Origin: an uncultured Saprospiraceae bacterium
GTDB taxonomy: Bacteria > Bacteroidota > Bacteroidia > Chitinophagales > Saprospiraceae
NCBI GenBank assembly: GCA_937941095.1
Contig: CALDYJ010000013.1
Location: 1-64,000 of the forward strand
DNA: 64,000 bases
Direction: 5' to 3'
Positions 27,029 to 35,264 of the stretch are shown here, in pieces (within the stretch, counting starts at the first letter, position 1; each line of letters begins with the position of its first letter). Made by a program: the position numbers and the translations under genes. The notes beneath the pieces were generated by a model. The model saw only the letters and a list, made by a program, of their open reading frames with translations, did not search any database and was not told the origin of the DNA.

Positions 27029-27478
27029 TTTTAAAGCCATAATGGGCATAAATCGATCTGGAATAGAAGTTTCTTTTCGACCGATTACTTGAAAACCGTG
27101 ATGTACATAAAAACCTTCAGCATTAGGATCAGAATCTAAATACATCACGTCAAATTTCATGTTTTGAGCAAAGATAATTGCTTCCCCAAGCAATAAGGAT
27201 CCTATTCCTTGCTTTATAAAATCCGGATGAATGAAAAGGTTGTCTAGCTTAATCTTGTTCTCTCCAGCATCTACAAGTGCATAATAAGCAGCAATCTCTT
27301 CATCAATAATGCATTTGAAAACATAATGATCTATAATGTAATCTTCTGAAATGTTTAGCTCATCATCCCATTCTTCCATTTGTTCTTTTGAATAGCCCCA
27401 AAACGCTTTTGATCGTTTAGTAATCTGAGACAAGATTTGTGCGTCTTTAGGAGTAGCAGGAAGGATGGTCCAATTCAT
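27020..27478 (-). CDS. GNAT family N-acetyltransferase
   Basis: A 152-residue acetyl-CoA-dependent acyltransferase. The acetyl-CoA loop is seen in IHPDFIKQGIGSLLLGEA (Q/R-x-x-G-x-G/A form), preceded by strand IKLDNLFIHP and followed by FYVHHGFQVIGR. The N-terminal half carries AYYALVDAG. The substrate is unknown; many such proteins acetylate small amines or protein N-termini. The gene is the last of a minus-strand set (TPR protein, RsmB-type methyltransferase) and lies 8 bp after the TPR gene. Confidence 0.88.
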   Translation of the reverse strand: MNWTILPATPKDAQILSQITKRSKAFWGYSKEQMEEWDDELNISEDYIIDHYVFKCIIDEEIAAYYALVDAGENKIKLDNLFIHPDFIKQGIGSLLLGEAIIFAQNMKFDVMYLDSDPNAEGFYVHHGFQVIGRKETSIPDRFMPIMALKLA

Positions 27479-27486
27479 ATTAATGT

Positions 27487-28602
27487 TTACTTCCAGTTGT
27501 TGAAAGCACTGGATTCGAAAAGTTCAGGATATTGCTCTTTTACAAATTTAGTGATTTCTTTTTTCTTGAATTGAAATTTACTTCTCAATTCTTCCAGAAC
27601 TTCTACAGCTAATGGGTATTTTTTTTGACTTTCATATACTACAAATAAACTGTCGTAAGCATCTAAAAAGGTTGGATAATTTTTGGTTACTGATTTATAG
27701 TGTTTGGCTGCATTTTCAAGATCTCCTTTGATGTAGTGTACATTACCCCGCATATAATCAATAAAATCATCGTCCGTATAAGAAGACAAACTATCCAAGG
27801 CAGTTAAGCTTCCATCATAATCTTCTTTGTTCATTAAATAATCTATGCTCAAAAGAAAAAGGCTAATGTCTTTAGGGTATTTTTTTACATAAGTTTCATA
27901 ATATTTATCGTATTGATCTTCCTGCCCTTCGCCACAGAGCAACATGCCATTTAAGAGGACAGCTTTTTCATTGATCATGCTGCTGTCAATTTCATTAAAT
28001 TTTTGAACAGCTTTTTCGTATTTTTTATCTTCATAAAATTCTTGAGCTTCTTGGATTTTTTGAAATGCCTTAATTGTTTTCGTATCATCAAAAGTCCATT
28101 CATTGCCTTTTACCATATCTTTTATGGCCATCAAGTAAAGGCGTTTCATTGTCTGACTGAAGAATTCTCCTGATATAAAGATGTAGACGTCATTAATGAT
28201 GTATGACCCAGCTTCTTCTACTACTAAATATTCGTGATAACTGAGGCCTGATTCTCCAAAAAATCTGAAGACTAAGTAGAAGCTACCATCTGAGTTTTCA
28301 TAAAAGTTGAAAAAATCATAGTAAGTGCCATTTTGTATCTCAGATGCGATTTTGTTAAAGAATGATGAAAAAATACCTGACTTGAAGGAATCATTAAAAG
28401 CTTTCATTTTTGGATCACCTAAGTCATGGATAAGTACATGCTCAAAAACTAATTCTTGATCAAATAGCTTGCACACTTCGTCTCCTTTATTTTCATATAG
28501 AAGGCTTTCTATTTTTGATCCAAAAGCAAGGACCAAACTGTCTTTGGATTGAGCACAACAATCCGAAAAAGCGAAAACAATTAAAACAACCAATATTCTC
28601 AT
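27487..28602 (-). CDS. Secreted TPR-repeat protein
   Basis: A 371-residue exported protein. The signal peptide ends CCAQ (residue 18). An N-terminal domain (about 20-180) of unknown fold precedes TPR-like helices from about 185 onward (FQKIQEAQEFYEDKKYEKAVQKF, read as two parts; then NVHYIKGDLENAAKHYKSV and FVVYESQKKYPLAVEVLEEL). TPR arrays bind other proteins, so it may be a periplasmic scaffold. It sits 10 bp after the methyltransferase gene and 8 bp before the GNAT gene, suggesting one transcript. Specific role unknown. Confidence 0.8.
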   Translation of the reverse strand: MRILVVLIVFAFSDCCAQSKDSLVLAFGSKIESLLYENKGDEVCKLFDQELVFEHVLIHDLGDPKMKAFNDSFKSGIFSSFFNKIASEIQNGTYYDFFNFYENSDGSFYLVFRFFGESGLSYHEYLVVEEAGSYIINDVYIFISGEFFSQTMKRLYLMAIKDMVKGNEWTFDDTKTIKAFQKIQEAQEFYEDKKYEKAVQKFNEIDSSMINEKAVLLNGMLLCGEGQEDQYDKYYETYVKKYPKDISLFLLSIDYLMNKEDYDGSLTALDSLSSYTDDDFIDYMRGNVHYIKGDLENAAKHYKSVTKNYPTFLDAYDSLFVVYESQKKYPLAVEVLEELRSKFQFKKKEITKFVKEQYPELFESSAFNNWK

Positions 28603-28612
28603 AAATTAATTT

Positions 28613-29839
28613 TTATGGATTCTTGCTGATCAAAGCCATGTAGAATCCATCAGTTCCATTTTTATAAGGACTGAGTAATTGTTCTTTTTCTAATTGGTAA
28701 TTTTCATTTTCTTTTAAAAACCGGATAACTTGGTTTTGATTTTCTTGTTTTAGGATGCTACAAGTAGCATAGACCATTTTACCTCCAGGTTTCAACATTT
28801 GTGAATAGCGCTTCAAAATATCATATTGTACAGCGACTACTTCTTCTAAGTATGTTGGTTTGATTTTCCATTTTGCATCAGGATTTCTTCTGAGGACACC
28901 CAAACCTGTGCACGGGACATCCAATAGAAGTCGATCTGCTGATTCTTTTAGTCGTTTGATGACTTTAGAACTGGCGATGTGTCTGGTTTCGATGTTGTGT
29001 AATCCTTGTCTCTTTGCTCTTCGTTTAAGTTCTTTCAACTTCCATTCCTCTGTATCCATAGCAATAATAATTCCTTTATTGGAAGTTAAAGTGCCTAAGT
29101 GTAAGGTTTTTCCACCAGCTCCTGCACAAGCATCGATAATTCGCATGCCTGCTTCTACTTCAAGGAAAGGAGCAATCATTTGACTGCCCAAATCTTGAAC
29201 TTCAAAAAGCCCTTTTTTGAAGGCTTGACTAGCAAATAGGTTTCTTCTTTTGACGATTTTTAAGGCACTTTTAGTTTTGCTCGAAGGCTCTGTATTTATC
29301 CCTTCATTGGCCAAACTTGCCATTAAGTCTTTTGCTGATGTTTTAGATTCATTCACTCTAATGTAAACGGAGGCTTGCTCATTTAAAGCGCTGAGTTGAT
29401 TTTCCCATTCATTACCAAATTCTTCTTCTCCTAATTGGTCTATCCAATCAGGGATGGAATGCTTTATGGCTCTTGCTGCATTTGCCAAATTAATTTTTGC
29501 AGCAACATCCAGGGAATTGGAAAATTTGAATTCTTTCCAATCTGGAACTGTATAGCCACTTTTAGCCAAATGAATGCCTAAGATCGACCACAGCGTTCCT
29601 TCTTTAGTATTACTTGTTTTAGTGCCATTGATGTAATGAAGCAAGCGCCACCACCTAACAATCTCGTAGGTGTTTTCTGCAATAAAGCTGCGATCTCTTG
29701 AGCCCCATTTTTTATTGGACTTTAGAATGTATTCAATGGCCTTAGAAGCTTTTCTGCCTTCAAAAAAGATTAAATCTAACGATTGGATGACAGCCTTAGC
29801 CAGCGGTGGATGAATTTTGGAAAGTTTATTTTCTGGCAT
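28613..29839 (-). CDS. RsmB/NOP-family RNA cytosine-C5 methyltransferase
   Basis: A SAM-dependent enzyme that methylates C5 of cytosine in RNA, most likely rRNA. An N-terminal NusB-like helical region (about 1-140) precedes the catalytic domain. SAM motif I is IDACAGAGGKTLHLG. The two active-site Cys lie in LLDVPCTGLGVLRRNPDAKW and in YATCSILKQENQN. The sequence GVLRRNPDAKWK is typical of RsmB. The 408-residue length fits. The target base cannot be assigned by eye; RsmB (16S C967) is the nearest well-known function. Confidence 0.88.
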   Translation of the reverse strand: MPENKLSKIHPPLAKAVIQSLDLIFFEGRKASKAIEYILKSNKKWGSRDRSFIAENTYEIVRWWRLLHYINGTKTSNTKEGTLWSILGIHLAKSGYTVPDWKEFKFSNSLDVAAKINLANAARAIKHSIPDWIDQLGEEEFGNEWENQLSALNEQASVYIRVNESKTSAKDLMASLANEGINTEPSSKTKSALKIVKRRNLFASQAFKKGLFEVQDLGSQMIAPFLEVEAGMRIIDACAGAGGKTLHLGTLTSNKGIIIAMDTEEWKLKELKRRAKRQGLHNIETRHIASSKVIKRLKESADRLLLDVPCTGLGVLRRNPDAKWKIKPTYLEEVVAVQYDILKRYSQMLKPGGKMVYATCSILKQENQNQVIRFLKENENYQLEKEQLLSPYKNGTDGFYMALISKNP

Positions 29840-29854
29840 ATTGGTGTATAAAAG

Positions 29855-29906
29855 TAAGGATACTAAAGTTTTAATTTAGTATCCTTAAAATAGTTTTAAA
29901 AACTAT
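29855..29906 (-). terminator. Two adjacent hairpins after the nucleotidyltransferase gene
   Basis: On the minus strand, downstream of the gene ending at 29927, an 8-bp palindromic stem (29890-29897 with 29899-29906) is followed by a perfect 13-bp stem (29875-29887 with 29855-29867, 7-nt loop). A short U-rich stretch comes next. The larger stem lies only 15 bp upstream of the methyltransferase start. It would separate the two genes into different transcripts, or act as a leader structure. Confidence 0.6.
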
Positions 29907-29926
29907 GTTTCTATTTTATTTTTAGT

Positions 29927-30853
29927 TTAAATACTTGCAGTCAAATTATTCCAAAGGTTGTTTGGGTATACATTTTTGTTAACCAAGTTATTTATACTTT
30001 CTACCGTTGATTCTTTATCGTTTGCATAAGTAACCCCAAACCACTTTGAATCGGTTGGTAATACAGCTATGTTTTTCTTTAGTTCATTAATTTGAGAATC
30101 CAAGACTAAAGGTAAAAAGAATTCACTTTTAGGCTCATCTTTTCTTGCCTTTAAAAATTCAACAAACTTTGTTTCCATGTAATCAAAGATGGCTGGACTA
30201 AAACCCATTAAGTTCATGGATACAATAGTTTCTTCACCTAAGCTGTACAATTTATCATCCTCAGTATATACAATTTGCTTTGAAGCAAATTTTCTTTCAA
30301 TACCTGTACGCTCATTGATTCTAACTAAGTTTGAATTTTCATCCGTTACACAAACACCTCTGTTGACATCTCCATTATCAGACAAAGTGTTTTTAAGTTT
30401 GTAACCTACGATTACAGCATCTAAAGATTTTTGATCCATTTTACTTAGGTAGCCGTGGATTAAACTAAAAGCTTCTCTTCCATAAAAGTCGTCGCCATTG
30501 ATGACAGCAAATGGTGCATTGATCTTATCTTTCGCTACCAAAACAGCATGTGCTGTACCCCATGGTTTTTTACGAGCTGGTGGAAGACTGATGCCATTTG
30601 GAAGCATGTCTAATGCTTGGATACAATAGTCAACTTCAATTTTATCTTTATACTTATCAAGAAACACTTGCTTGAAATCTTCTTCGATGTCTTTTCTAAT
30701 AACAAATACAACTTTGCCAAAACCGGCACGAATTGCATCAAAAATGGAATAATCGATAATTGTTTCTCCAGATGGACCAAAAGAATCCATTTGTTTTAAA
30801 CCACCGTATCTACTGCCCATTCCTGCGGCTAAAATCAATAAACTTGGTTTCAT
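29927..30853 (-). CDS. Sugar-phosphate nucleotidyltransferase
   Basis: A 308-residue nucleotidyltransferase of the NDP-sugar pyrophosphorylase fold, which joins a sugar phosphate to a nucleotide. The signature AAGMGSRYGGLKQMDSFGPSG at the N-terminus (given here as AAGMGSRYGGLKQ then DSFGPSGE) holds the G-x-G-x-R-x-x-G-x-x-K loop. FAVINGDDFYG contains the metal Asp pair. The C-terminal part is mostly alpha/beta without a left-handed helix repeat. The sugar is unknown, perhaps hexose-1-phosphate for surface glycans. It has its own promoter at 30868-30897. Confidence 0.87.
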   Translation of the reverse strand: MKPSLLILAAGMGSRYGGLKQMDSFGPSGETIIDYSIFDAIRAGFGKVVFVIRKDIEEDFKQVFLDKYKDKIEVDYCIQALDMLPNGISLPPARKKPWGTAHAVLVAKDKINAPFAVINGDDFYGREAFSLIHGYLSKMDQKSLDAVIVGYKLKNTLSDNGDVNRGVCVTDENSNLVRINERTGIERKFASKQIVYTEDDKLYSLGEETIVSMNLMGFSPAIFDYMETKFVEFLKARKDEPKSEFFLPLVLDSQINELKKNIAVLPTDSKWFGVTYANDKESTVESINNLVNKNVYPNNLWNNLTASI

Positions 30854-30867
30854 ATATTAAATTTTTA

Positions 30868-30897
30868 CTAATGTAGTGATATTCAAAGAAATTGCAA
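30868..30897 (-). promoter_or_regulatory. Promoter TTG-N19-TACATTAG for the nucleotidyltransferase
   Basis: On the minus strand a TTG (30897-30895) is followed after exactly 19 bp by TACATTAG (30875-30868). That matches seven of the eight positions of the Bacteroidota -7 consensus TAnnTTTG, where the last four read TTAG instead of TTTG. The start codon at 30853 lies 15 bp further on, leaving a short leader. Confidence 0.5.
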
Positions 30898-30984
30898 TGA
30901 AATTATAAACTTTGCTCTAAAATTTGTTGAAGAAATAACCTTAATAAGACCTAAAATTCTAAACTAGGTCACTATATAATAGCC

Positions 30985-30992
30985 TATCTTTG
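30985..30992 (+). promoter_or_regulatory. Probable -7 element (TATCTTTG) upstream of cvfB-like gene
   Basis: TATCTTTG matches the Bacteroidota -7 consensus TAnnTTTG and ends 16 bp before the ATG at 31009, a typical distance. No TTG is found 17-23 bp upstream, so the -33 partner is weak or absent. The call is tentative. Confidence 0.4.
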
Positions 30993-31008
30993 CCACATAA
31001 TTTATTCA

Positions 31009-31848
31009 ATGATATTACTGGGAAGAATACAAGAATTACAAATTGATCGGAAGACGAGTGTTGGGTTTTATTTGGTAGATGCTCAAAATACAGAAGACGT
31101 ACTTTTTCCTAATCAATACATTAGCCCGAGGATGGAAGAAGGGGATGTTTTAGAAGTCTTTGTTTATAAAGACAATGAAAATAGGATGGTTGCTACTACA
31201 GAATTTCCCTACATCACGGTCGGAAAATTTGCTTACTTAAAGGTTAATCAAGTCAACAAGTTTGGAGCATTTTTAGATTGGGGAATGAAATACAAAGAAC
31301 TTTTGGTGCCCTTTAAAAACCAAGCGAATCGTATGGAAGAAGGGAAGGCTTATATCGTCTATTTGTACGAAGATGAAGATACACGAAGATTAGTAGCCAC
31401 CAGCAAAATCAATAATTTTTTGGAAACCATCGTAAAAGATGAATTAAAAGTTGGTCAAGAAGTGGAACTACTTGCAAGAGGCTATACCGAGATAGGGCTA
31501 AATGTAATCATCAACCATGATTTTCAAGGAATCATTTATAAAGATGAGATCTTCGAACGCATTGATACTGGCGATCAAATAAAAGGTTATGTAAAAAGAA
31601 TTCGAGAAGACGGTAAAGTGGATATTAGCCTCCAGGCAATAGGTTATAATAATGTTCCGCCTAATGCAGCTCTTATTCTTGAAGAACTAAAAAAGAATAA
31701 AGGTTTTCTCCCTTTTAATGATAAGTCTGATCCTGACGATATCCGTGATATGTTTGGCATTAGCAAAAAGATCTTTAAAAAGTCAATTGGAGCACTTTAT
31801 AAACAAAAAATTATTGAGATAAAAAAAGAAGGTATCCATCTCTTGTAA
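31009..31848 (+). CDS. CvfB/YitL-like S1 RNA-binding protein
   Basis: A 279-residue cytoplasmic RNA-binding protein built of S1-type OB folds, like CvfB of Staphylococcus and YitL of Bacillus. The first OB region opens MILLGRIQELQIDRKTSVGF. A second includes VNKFGAFLDWGMKYKELLVPF, a third VELLARGYTEIGLNVIINH and a fourth IKGYVKRIREDGKVDISLQ. The C-terminal winged-helix segment has DDIRDMFGISKKIFKKSIGALYKQ. Homologues affect virulence-factor expression in Firmicutes; in Bacteroidota the role is unknown. It is monocistronic, with a likely -7 element just upstream. Confidence 0.88.
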   Translation: MILLGRIQELQIDRKTSVGFYLVDAQNTEDVLFPNQYISPRMEEGDVLEVFVYKDNENRMVATTEFPYITVGKFAYLKVNQVNKFGAFLDWGMKYKELLVPFKNQANRMEEGKAYIVYLYEDEDTRRLVATSKINNFLETIVKDELKVGQEVELLARGYTEIGLNVIINHDFQGIIYKDEIFERIDTGDQIKGYVKRIREDGKVDISLQAIGYNNVPPNAALILEELKKNKGFLPFNDKSDPDDIRDMFGISKKIFKKSIGALYKQKIIEIKKEGIHLL

Positions 31849-31884
31849 TTTACATTGAAGCTCATAGTAATTATAAAGCCAAGT

Positions 31885-32919
31885 TTAACTTTTCAGCAAA
31901 CCGTTCCAATGAGTGCTCATTTTTGAGTTTACACAAGATTTATCAGTCTTAAGCGTACCATCGTTCAAAAGACTAAATAATTCATGCTGTCTTGGTGATA
32001 GGAATTGATCAACATTTTTATGGTCTCCAATAGCAGCATTTACCTTAGCTTGCTGCAAAGGTGTCATAGGTATAAATCTATATTTTGATTTGCTTAAATA
32101 ATATTTGACTTCTTTATCGCTTTGGAACTTACCACTTTGTTTTACCTTAGGTCCATCTGTTTTCCTTCTCAATTCGGCAATATCGTAATCTTCATCTAAG
32201 TATACTTCGTTTGCACATTTTGATTTTCCAGCTTTTTCAACTAAGTCAGCGAGGCTCAATTTGTCTTCATTGTAATTTACCTTAACCACTTCTTTTCCAT
32301 GCATAAAACCAGCTTCAGTTGAGACGACGCCGTCAATTTTTGAAATTTCTTTTTCTCCAGTCCAAAAACAATACATGGATAAATTTGCTGTTTTTAAATG
32401 GTCACGTGCATTTAACTCGGATTGATAAAGACTTAAATAAGCAGGAACCTCTTTCTTGTCTTTTTGGATGGAATTAATTATATGATTTAAAAGTGCCCGA
32501 TTCGAAAGATCGTTTGCTAATCTATCACTTTTATTTTTGCCTTCTTGATTTACAATTCGGACAACTGGATTATTCCATGAAGGTTCTCCATACTGTGCTA
32601 AGATTCTTTCGTCTTCTCCTTCTTTATTATTATAGATGCATAGTGGAACAAAGTAAGTTTCAATGGCTTCAACAATCAATGGATCTGAAAGTGCACCATT
32701 ACCATACCTTGTACAATTTGAACAACCAGGGACTTCTTGAAATAAAATTAGGATAGGCAAGTCATTGTCTTTCGCGGTTGCCAAAGCGTCATCATAATTT
32801 CTTAACCAGTTTACTTTACCAAGCTCTGTTGGGTTATCTTGAGGTAAGGTAAAACTTAATTGAGCAAGGCAAAGCGATTGCATGCATATACTAAATGTAA
32901 AAGCGAGTAGGTATTTCAT
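31885..32919 (-). CDS. Exported thioredoxin-like protein with MsrA-like second half
   Basis: A 344-residue exported protein. Start at ATG 32919 gives a signal peptide ending CLAQ; a TTG at 32943 would add 8 residues and overlap the upstream gene. The N-terminal domain is thioredoxin-like, with redox motif VPGCSNCTRYG (C-x-x-C). The second half carries MYCFWTGEKEISKIDGVVS and VVKVNYNEDKLSLADLVEKA. These parallel the GCFW active site and the GVVST...EVVEVTYDP...SYEEL run of methionine sulfoxide reductase A, with Gly of GCFW replaced by Tyr. A C-terminal LSPRQHELF also recalls that family. It probably repairs or reduces periplasmic proteins. From memory, related thioredoxin-like families include selenocysteine members. 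Confidence 0.72.
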   Translation of the reverse strand: MKYLLAFTFSICMQSLCLAQLSFTLPQDNPTELGKVNWLRNYDDALATAKDNDLPILILFQEVPGCSNCTRYGNGALSDPLIVEAIETYFVPLCIYNNKEGEDERILAQYGEPSWNNPVVRIVNQEGKNKSDRLANDLSNRALLNHIINSIQKDKKEVPAYLSLYQSELNARDHLKTANLSMYCFWTGEKEISKIDGVVSTEAGFMHGKEVVKVNYNEDKLSLADLVEKAGKSKCANEVYLDEDYDIAELRRKTDGPKVKQSGKFQSDKEVKYYLSKSKYRFIPMTPLQQAKVNAAIGDHKNVDQFLSPRQHELFSLLNDGTLKTDKSCVNSKMSTHWNGLLKS

Positions 32920-32926
32920 GTTAAAA

Positions 32927-33445
32927 TTATTTTTTTTTACCAAACAATTTATTCATTAAAGCAATGTTACGAGTTGGAATAGATTCTGTTTCTCCAACAT
33001 ATAAATCTATGGCTTTAGTTACCTCGTCTATTTTTAATAGATGTATTAAAGCATGAGGTGATCTATTTGTTTTATTGCTGGGTTCGTCAGCTTGAGTTCC
33101 TGCAAATTGATAATTTGGATGAAAACTAGCTAGCTGAAATTTTTCATCCCATTGATTTTCTTCCATTAAAAACTGGGAAAGATCTAAAACGTCCAAATAG
33201 CTTTCAAAATCTTCGTCCAACCATGGGAGAATTAAAAAGGAAGTACTGAATTTGGGATGATCGCTTAGCTCTTCCAATTCTTTGGTAAATAATTTGGGCC
33301 AATCAATAAAACTTTTTTTATTGAAAACCACAAAATTAACTTCCTCATTTTCCATGGGCTTTGAAGCAAATGGACACAAGCTGTGTTTAATGACGAATCC
33401 ATTGATCCATTCTTTCGTATCCTTTATAAAACGCTGTTCTTCCAA
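32927..33445 (-). CDS. DUF1415 family protein
   Basis: A small cytoplasmic protein of the DUF1415 family, recognised by the motifs EWINGFVIKHSLCPFA near the N-terminus, FLILPWLDEDFESYLDVLD in the middle and QLASFHPNYQFAGTQADEPSNKTNRSP, given here as ASFHPNYQFAG and NKTNRSPHALIHLL. The start is not certain. The reading frame continues to a GTG at 33541 that lies inside the divergent gene, but TTG 33445 places the start just before the conserved region and leaves room for divergent promoters. It ends 7 bp before the thioredoxin/MsrA-like gene, so the two are probably cotranscribed. Function unknown. Confidence 0.8.
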   Translation of the reverse strand: MEEQRFIKDTKEWINGFVIKHSLCPFASKPMENEEVNFVVFNKKSFIDWPKLFTKELEELSDHPKFSTSFLILPWLDEDFESYLDVLDLSQFLMEENQWDEKFQLASFHPNYQFAGTQADEPSNKTNRSPHALIHLLKIDEVTKAIDLYVGETESIPTRNIALMNKLFGKKK

Positions 33446-33511
33446 AATTGAGTATAATTGTAAGATTATTGATTGTCTAATATAAGACAGCGGGTATTCA
33501 AAGTAGTCATA

Positions 33512-34207
33512 ATGAGAAAGTTTTTTGCCTGGGCTGTTCACATTTTTACAGCGTCAGGATTGATTGCTGGTTTTTGTTCTATTTTAGCCATTAATGAAGG
33601 AGATTGGCGCATGGCCATGTTTTTTCTGGTCATTGCTTTAGTCATTGACGGCATTGATGGAACTTTTGCGAGAATAGTAAAAGTAAAAGAAGTCTTACCC
33701 AAGGTTGATGGCAAAATGATAGACTATGTGGTAGACTTTGTAAATTATGCGTTCATTCCAGCCTATTTTTTCCATGCAGCTGGTCTGGTAAGCGATTCAT
33801 TTGCCCTTCCTTTGAGTTTTTTGATTCTTTTAGTTTCGGCCATTTATTATGGTCGAGAGGGGATGGTTTCAAATGATAACTACTTCATCGGTTTTCCCGT
33901 TTTGTGGAACATTGCAATATTTTACCTGGTTTTTATCTTTCAAACAACAGCATTAGTAAATGCAATGATTGTGATAATTTTAGCAATCCTTCATTTTGTC
34001 CCTATTAAATGTGCTTACCCATCTCAAGCTTCTCGTCTAAAATGGCCATCCATTATTGTTAGCATTTGGTTTGCTGGAATTATCACCTATGCTACCTATG
34101 TCTATCCAGAAGTTTCTATTCTTGTGCGAATTCAAGCAATGTTAATATTACTTTATTTTGGAATCCTATGTATTTTCGATACTTTTGAAATAGGCAAATC
34201 GTCATAA
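33512..34207 (+). CDS. pcs: Phosphatidylcholine synthase (CDP-alcohol phosphotransferase)
   Basis: An integral membrane enzyme that condenses choline directly with CDP-diacylglycerol to make phosphatidylcholine. The CDP-alcohol phosphotransferase motif reads D46-x2-D49-G50-x2-A53-R54-x12-G67-x3-D71-x3-D75. The x12 gap instead of the usual x8, and the segments VKEVLPKVDGKMID, FIPAYFFHAAG and DNYFIGFPVLWN, are typical of Pcs and not of PssA or PgsA. The opening AWAVHIFTASGLIAG also fits. I start at ATG 33512 (231 residues). It is divergent from the DUF1415 gene and 6 bp before the next gene. Choline must be taken up or made by the cell. Confidence 0.85.
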   Translation: MRKFFAWAVHIFTASGLIAGFCSILAINEGDWRMAMFFLVIALVIDGIDGTFARIVKVKEVLPKVDGKMIDYVVDFVNYAFIPAYFFHAAGLVSDSFALPLSFLILLVSAIYYGREGMVSNDNYFIGFPVLWNIAIFYLVFIFQTTALVNAMIVIILAILHFVPIKCAYPSQASRLKWPSIIVSIWFAGIITYATYVYPEVSILVRIQAMLILLYFGILCIFDTFEIGKSS

Positions 34208-34213
34208 GGTATA

Positions 34214-34807
34214 ATGAGTGAGGAAAAAGTAGATTCACAAGAAGAAGGGGCAGCAAAGCCTTTCTTGAATTTGGATAAGAAATTCATGTTTCTGATTGTC
34301 TTGATCATTTTATATGCAGTGTCTAAAAGTTGCAATGATACTAACAGCATAGCTTCTTGCCAAACAGAACTGCTAAACTTATATGATGGAGACGATTGGC
34401 GTCTAGATAGTTTTTGTGTTTGCCAGAATGATCTTTTGAATGAAAAAAACAATTGGTTTGTAAAAGAACAAATTCGGAATCACGGATTAATTGATTTCTT
34501 TATGAAAGCTGACACTACAGGCATTAAAGTTCCCATTTTAAAATGCCTAAAATCAAATGTCTCTGATCCAAAAAACAAAGCTTTTGCCTTAAAGGGTGGA
34601 TTCAAAGAGCTTATGGTTAGCAAGTGTATGGACTTAGTCAAAGACCCTGATTTTAACAAAAAGCATGATGTTGAGCTGTATTGCAGCTGCTTTATGAATA
34701 AGAACAGAGGTAAATTAAAGATTAATACAGTTTTTGAAAATGATTTCTTCTTTATAGAAAACTTTATGCCACTCGATTCTCTCTGTTTAGAAACAAGTTA
34801 TCGTTAA
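34214..34807 (+). CDS. Membrane-anchored protein with a duplicated four-Cys domain
   Basis: A 197-residue protein with a cytoplasmic N-terminus, one membrane segment (about 24-37) and an outer domain. That domain holds two copies of the same Cys pattern: C49-x18-C68-x-C70-x40-C111 and C138-x18-C157-x-C159-x31-C191. The two C-x18-C-x-C units have identical spacing, and both read L/F-C-x-C before the fourth Cys. No known family comes to mind. The pattern suggests disulfide pairs or metal binding in the periplasm. It begins 6 bp after pcs and probably shares its transcript. No function is claimed. Confidence 0.75.
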   Translation: MSEEKVDSQEEGAAKPFLNLDKKFMFLIVLIILYAVSKSCNDTNSIASCQTELLNLYDGDDWRLDSFCVCQNDLLNEKNNWFVKEQIRNHGLIDFFMKADTTGIKVPILKCLKSNVSDPKNKAFALKGGFKELMVSKCMDLVKDPDFNKKHDVELYCSCFMNKNRGKLKINTVFENDFFFIENFMPLDSLCLETSYR

Positions 34808-34910
34808 TTCTTTTCCTAAATCCTACATCGAGTTTCCATCCATATTCGTCGTGAATTTTTGCAAATAAGCCATTTCTCCTGCAATTTAGTTTTAATCAAA
34901 ATTTATTATT

Positions 34911-35186
34911 ATGGCTTATGCAACCGTCTTAGATGCGATCAACAGAAACAAATATTGTTTAGGGATGCGCAGAGGGAGTAATTTCTTTAGTAAGAAATTC
35001 GATACTCCAAATCAATTAGAAATAGTTCATAACTTTAGAAAACTTAGCGACACAGAAATCGAACTGAGAGATCAGAGAATCAGCGCTCAGTTTAAAAGCG
35101 ACAAGCAGAAAATGCTTTATGCTGCTATAGCTGGAAGCTTCATGTTTCTAAGTTTAGGAATAATAACTTATAGTTTTTTATTCTAG
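34911..35186 (+). CDS. Small membrane protein, function unknown
   Basis: A 91-residue protein with a hydrophilic N-terminal part (1-65, basic) and one C-terminal membrane segment (AAIAGSFMFLSLGIITYSFLF). This tail-anchored layout would leave most of the protein in the cytoplasm. The ATG at 34911 is the first in frame, and the bases before it are AT-rich. A hairpin terminator follows at 35235-35264. The gene has no recognisable family. Codon use looks like that of its neighbours, and I consider it real. Confidence 0.6.
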   Translation: MAYATVLDAINRNKYCLGMRRGSNFFSKKFDTPNQLEIVHNFRKLSDTEIELRDQRISAQFKSDKQKMLYAAIAGSFMFLSLGIITYSFLF

Positions 35187-35234
35187 ATAATTTCTAATTA
35201 ATACCTTGAAACCAAATTCCCATTTATATGGGGG

Positions 35235-35264
35235 AAAAAGCTATTAGCCTTCTAATAGCTTTTT
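35235..35264. terminator. Bidirectional intrinsic terminator between convergent genes
   Basis: A perfect 13-bp stem (35235-35247 with 35252-35264) and a 4-nt loop are flanked by an A run on the left and a T run on the right, so it can stop transcription from both strands. The stop codon of the minus-strand coiled-coil gene (35244-35246) lies inside the left arm. The plus-strand small membrane protein gene ends about 50 bp upstream. Confidence 0.85.

Noticed and set aside
32920-32943. TTG start at 32943 for the thioredoxin/MsrA-like gene
   Set aside because: It would overlap the DUF1415 gene, and ATG 32919 begins a clean signal peptide.
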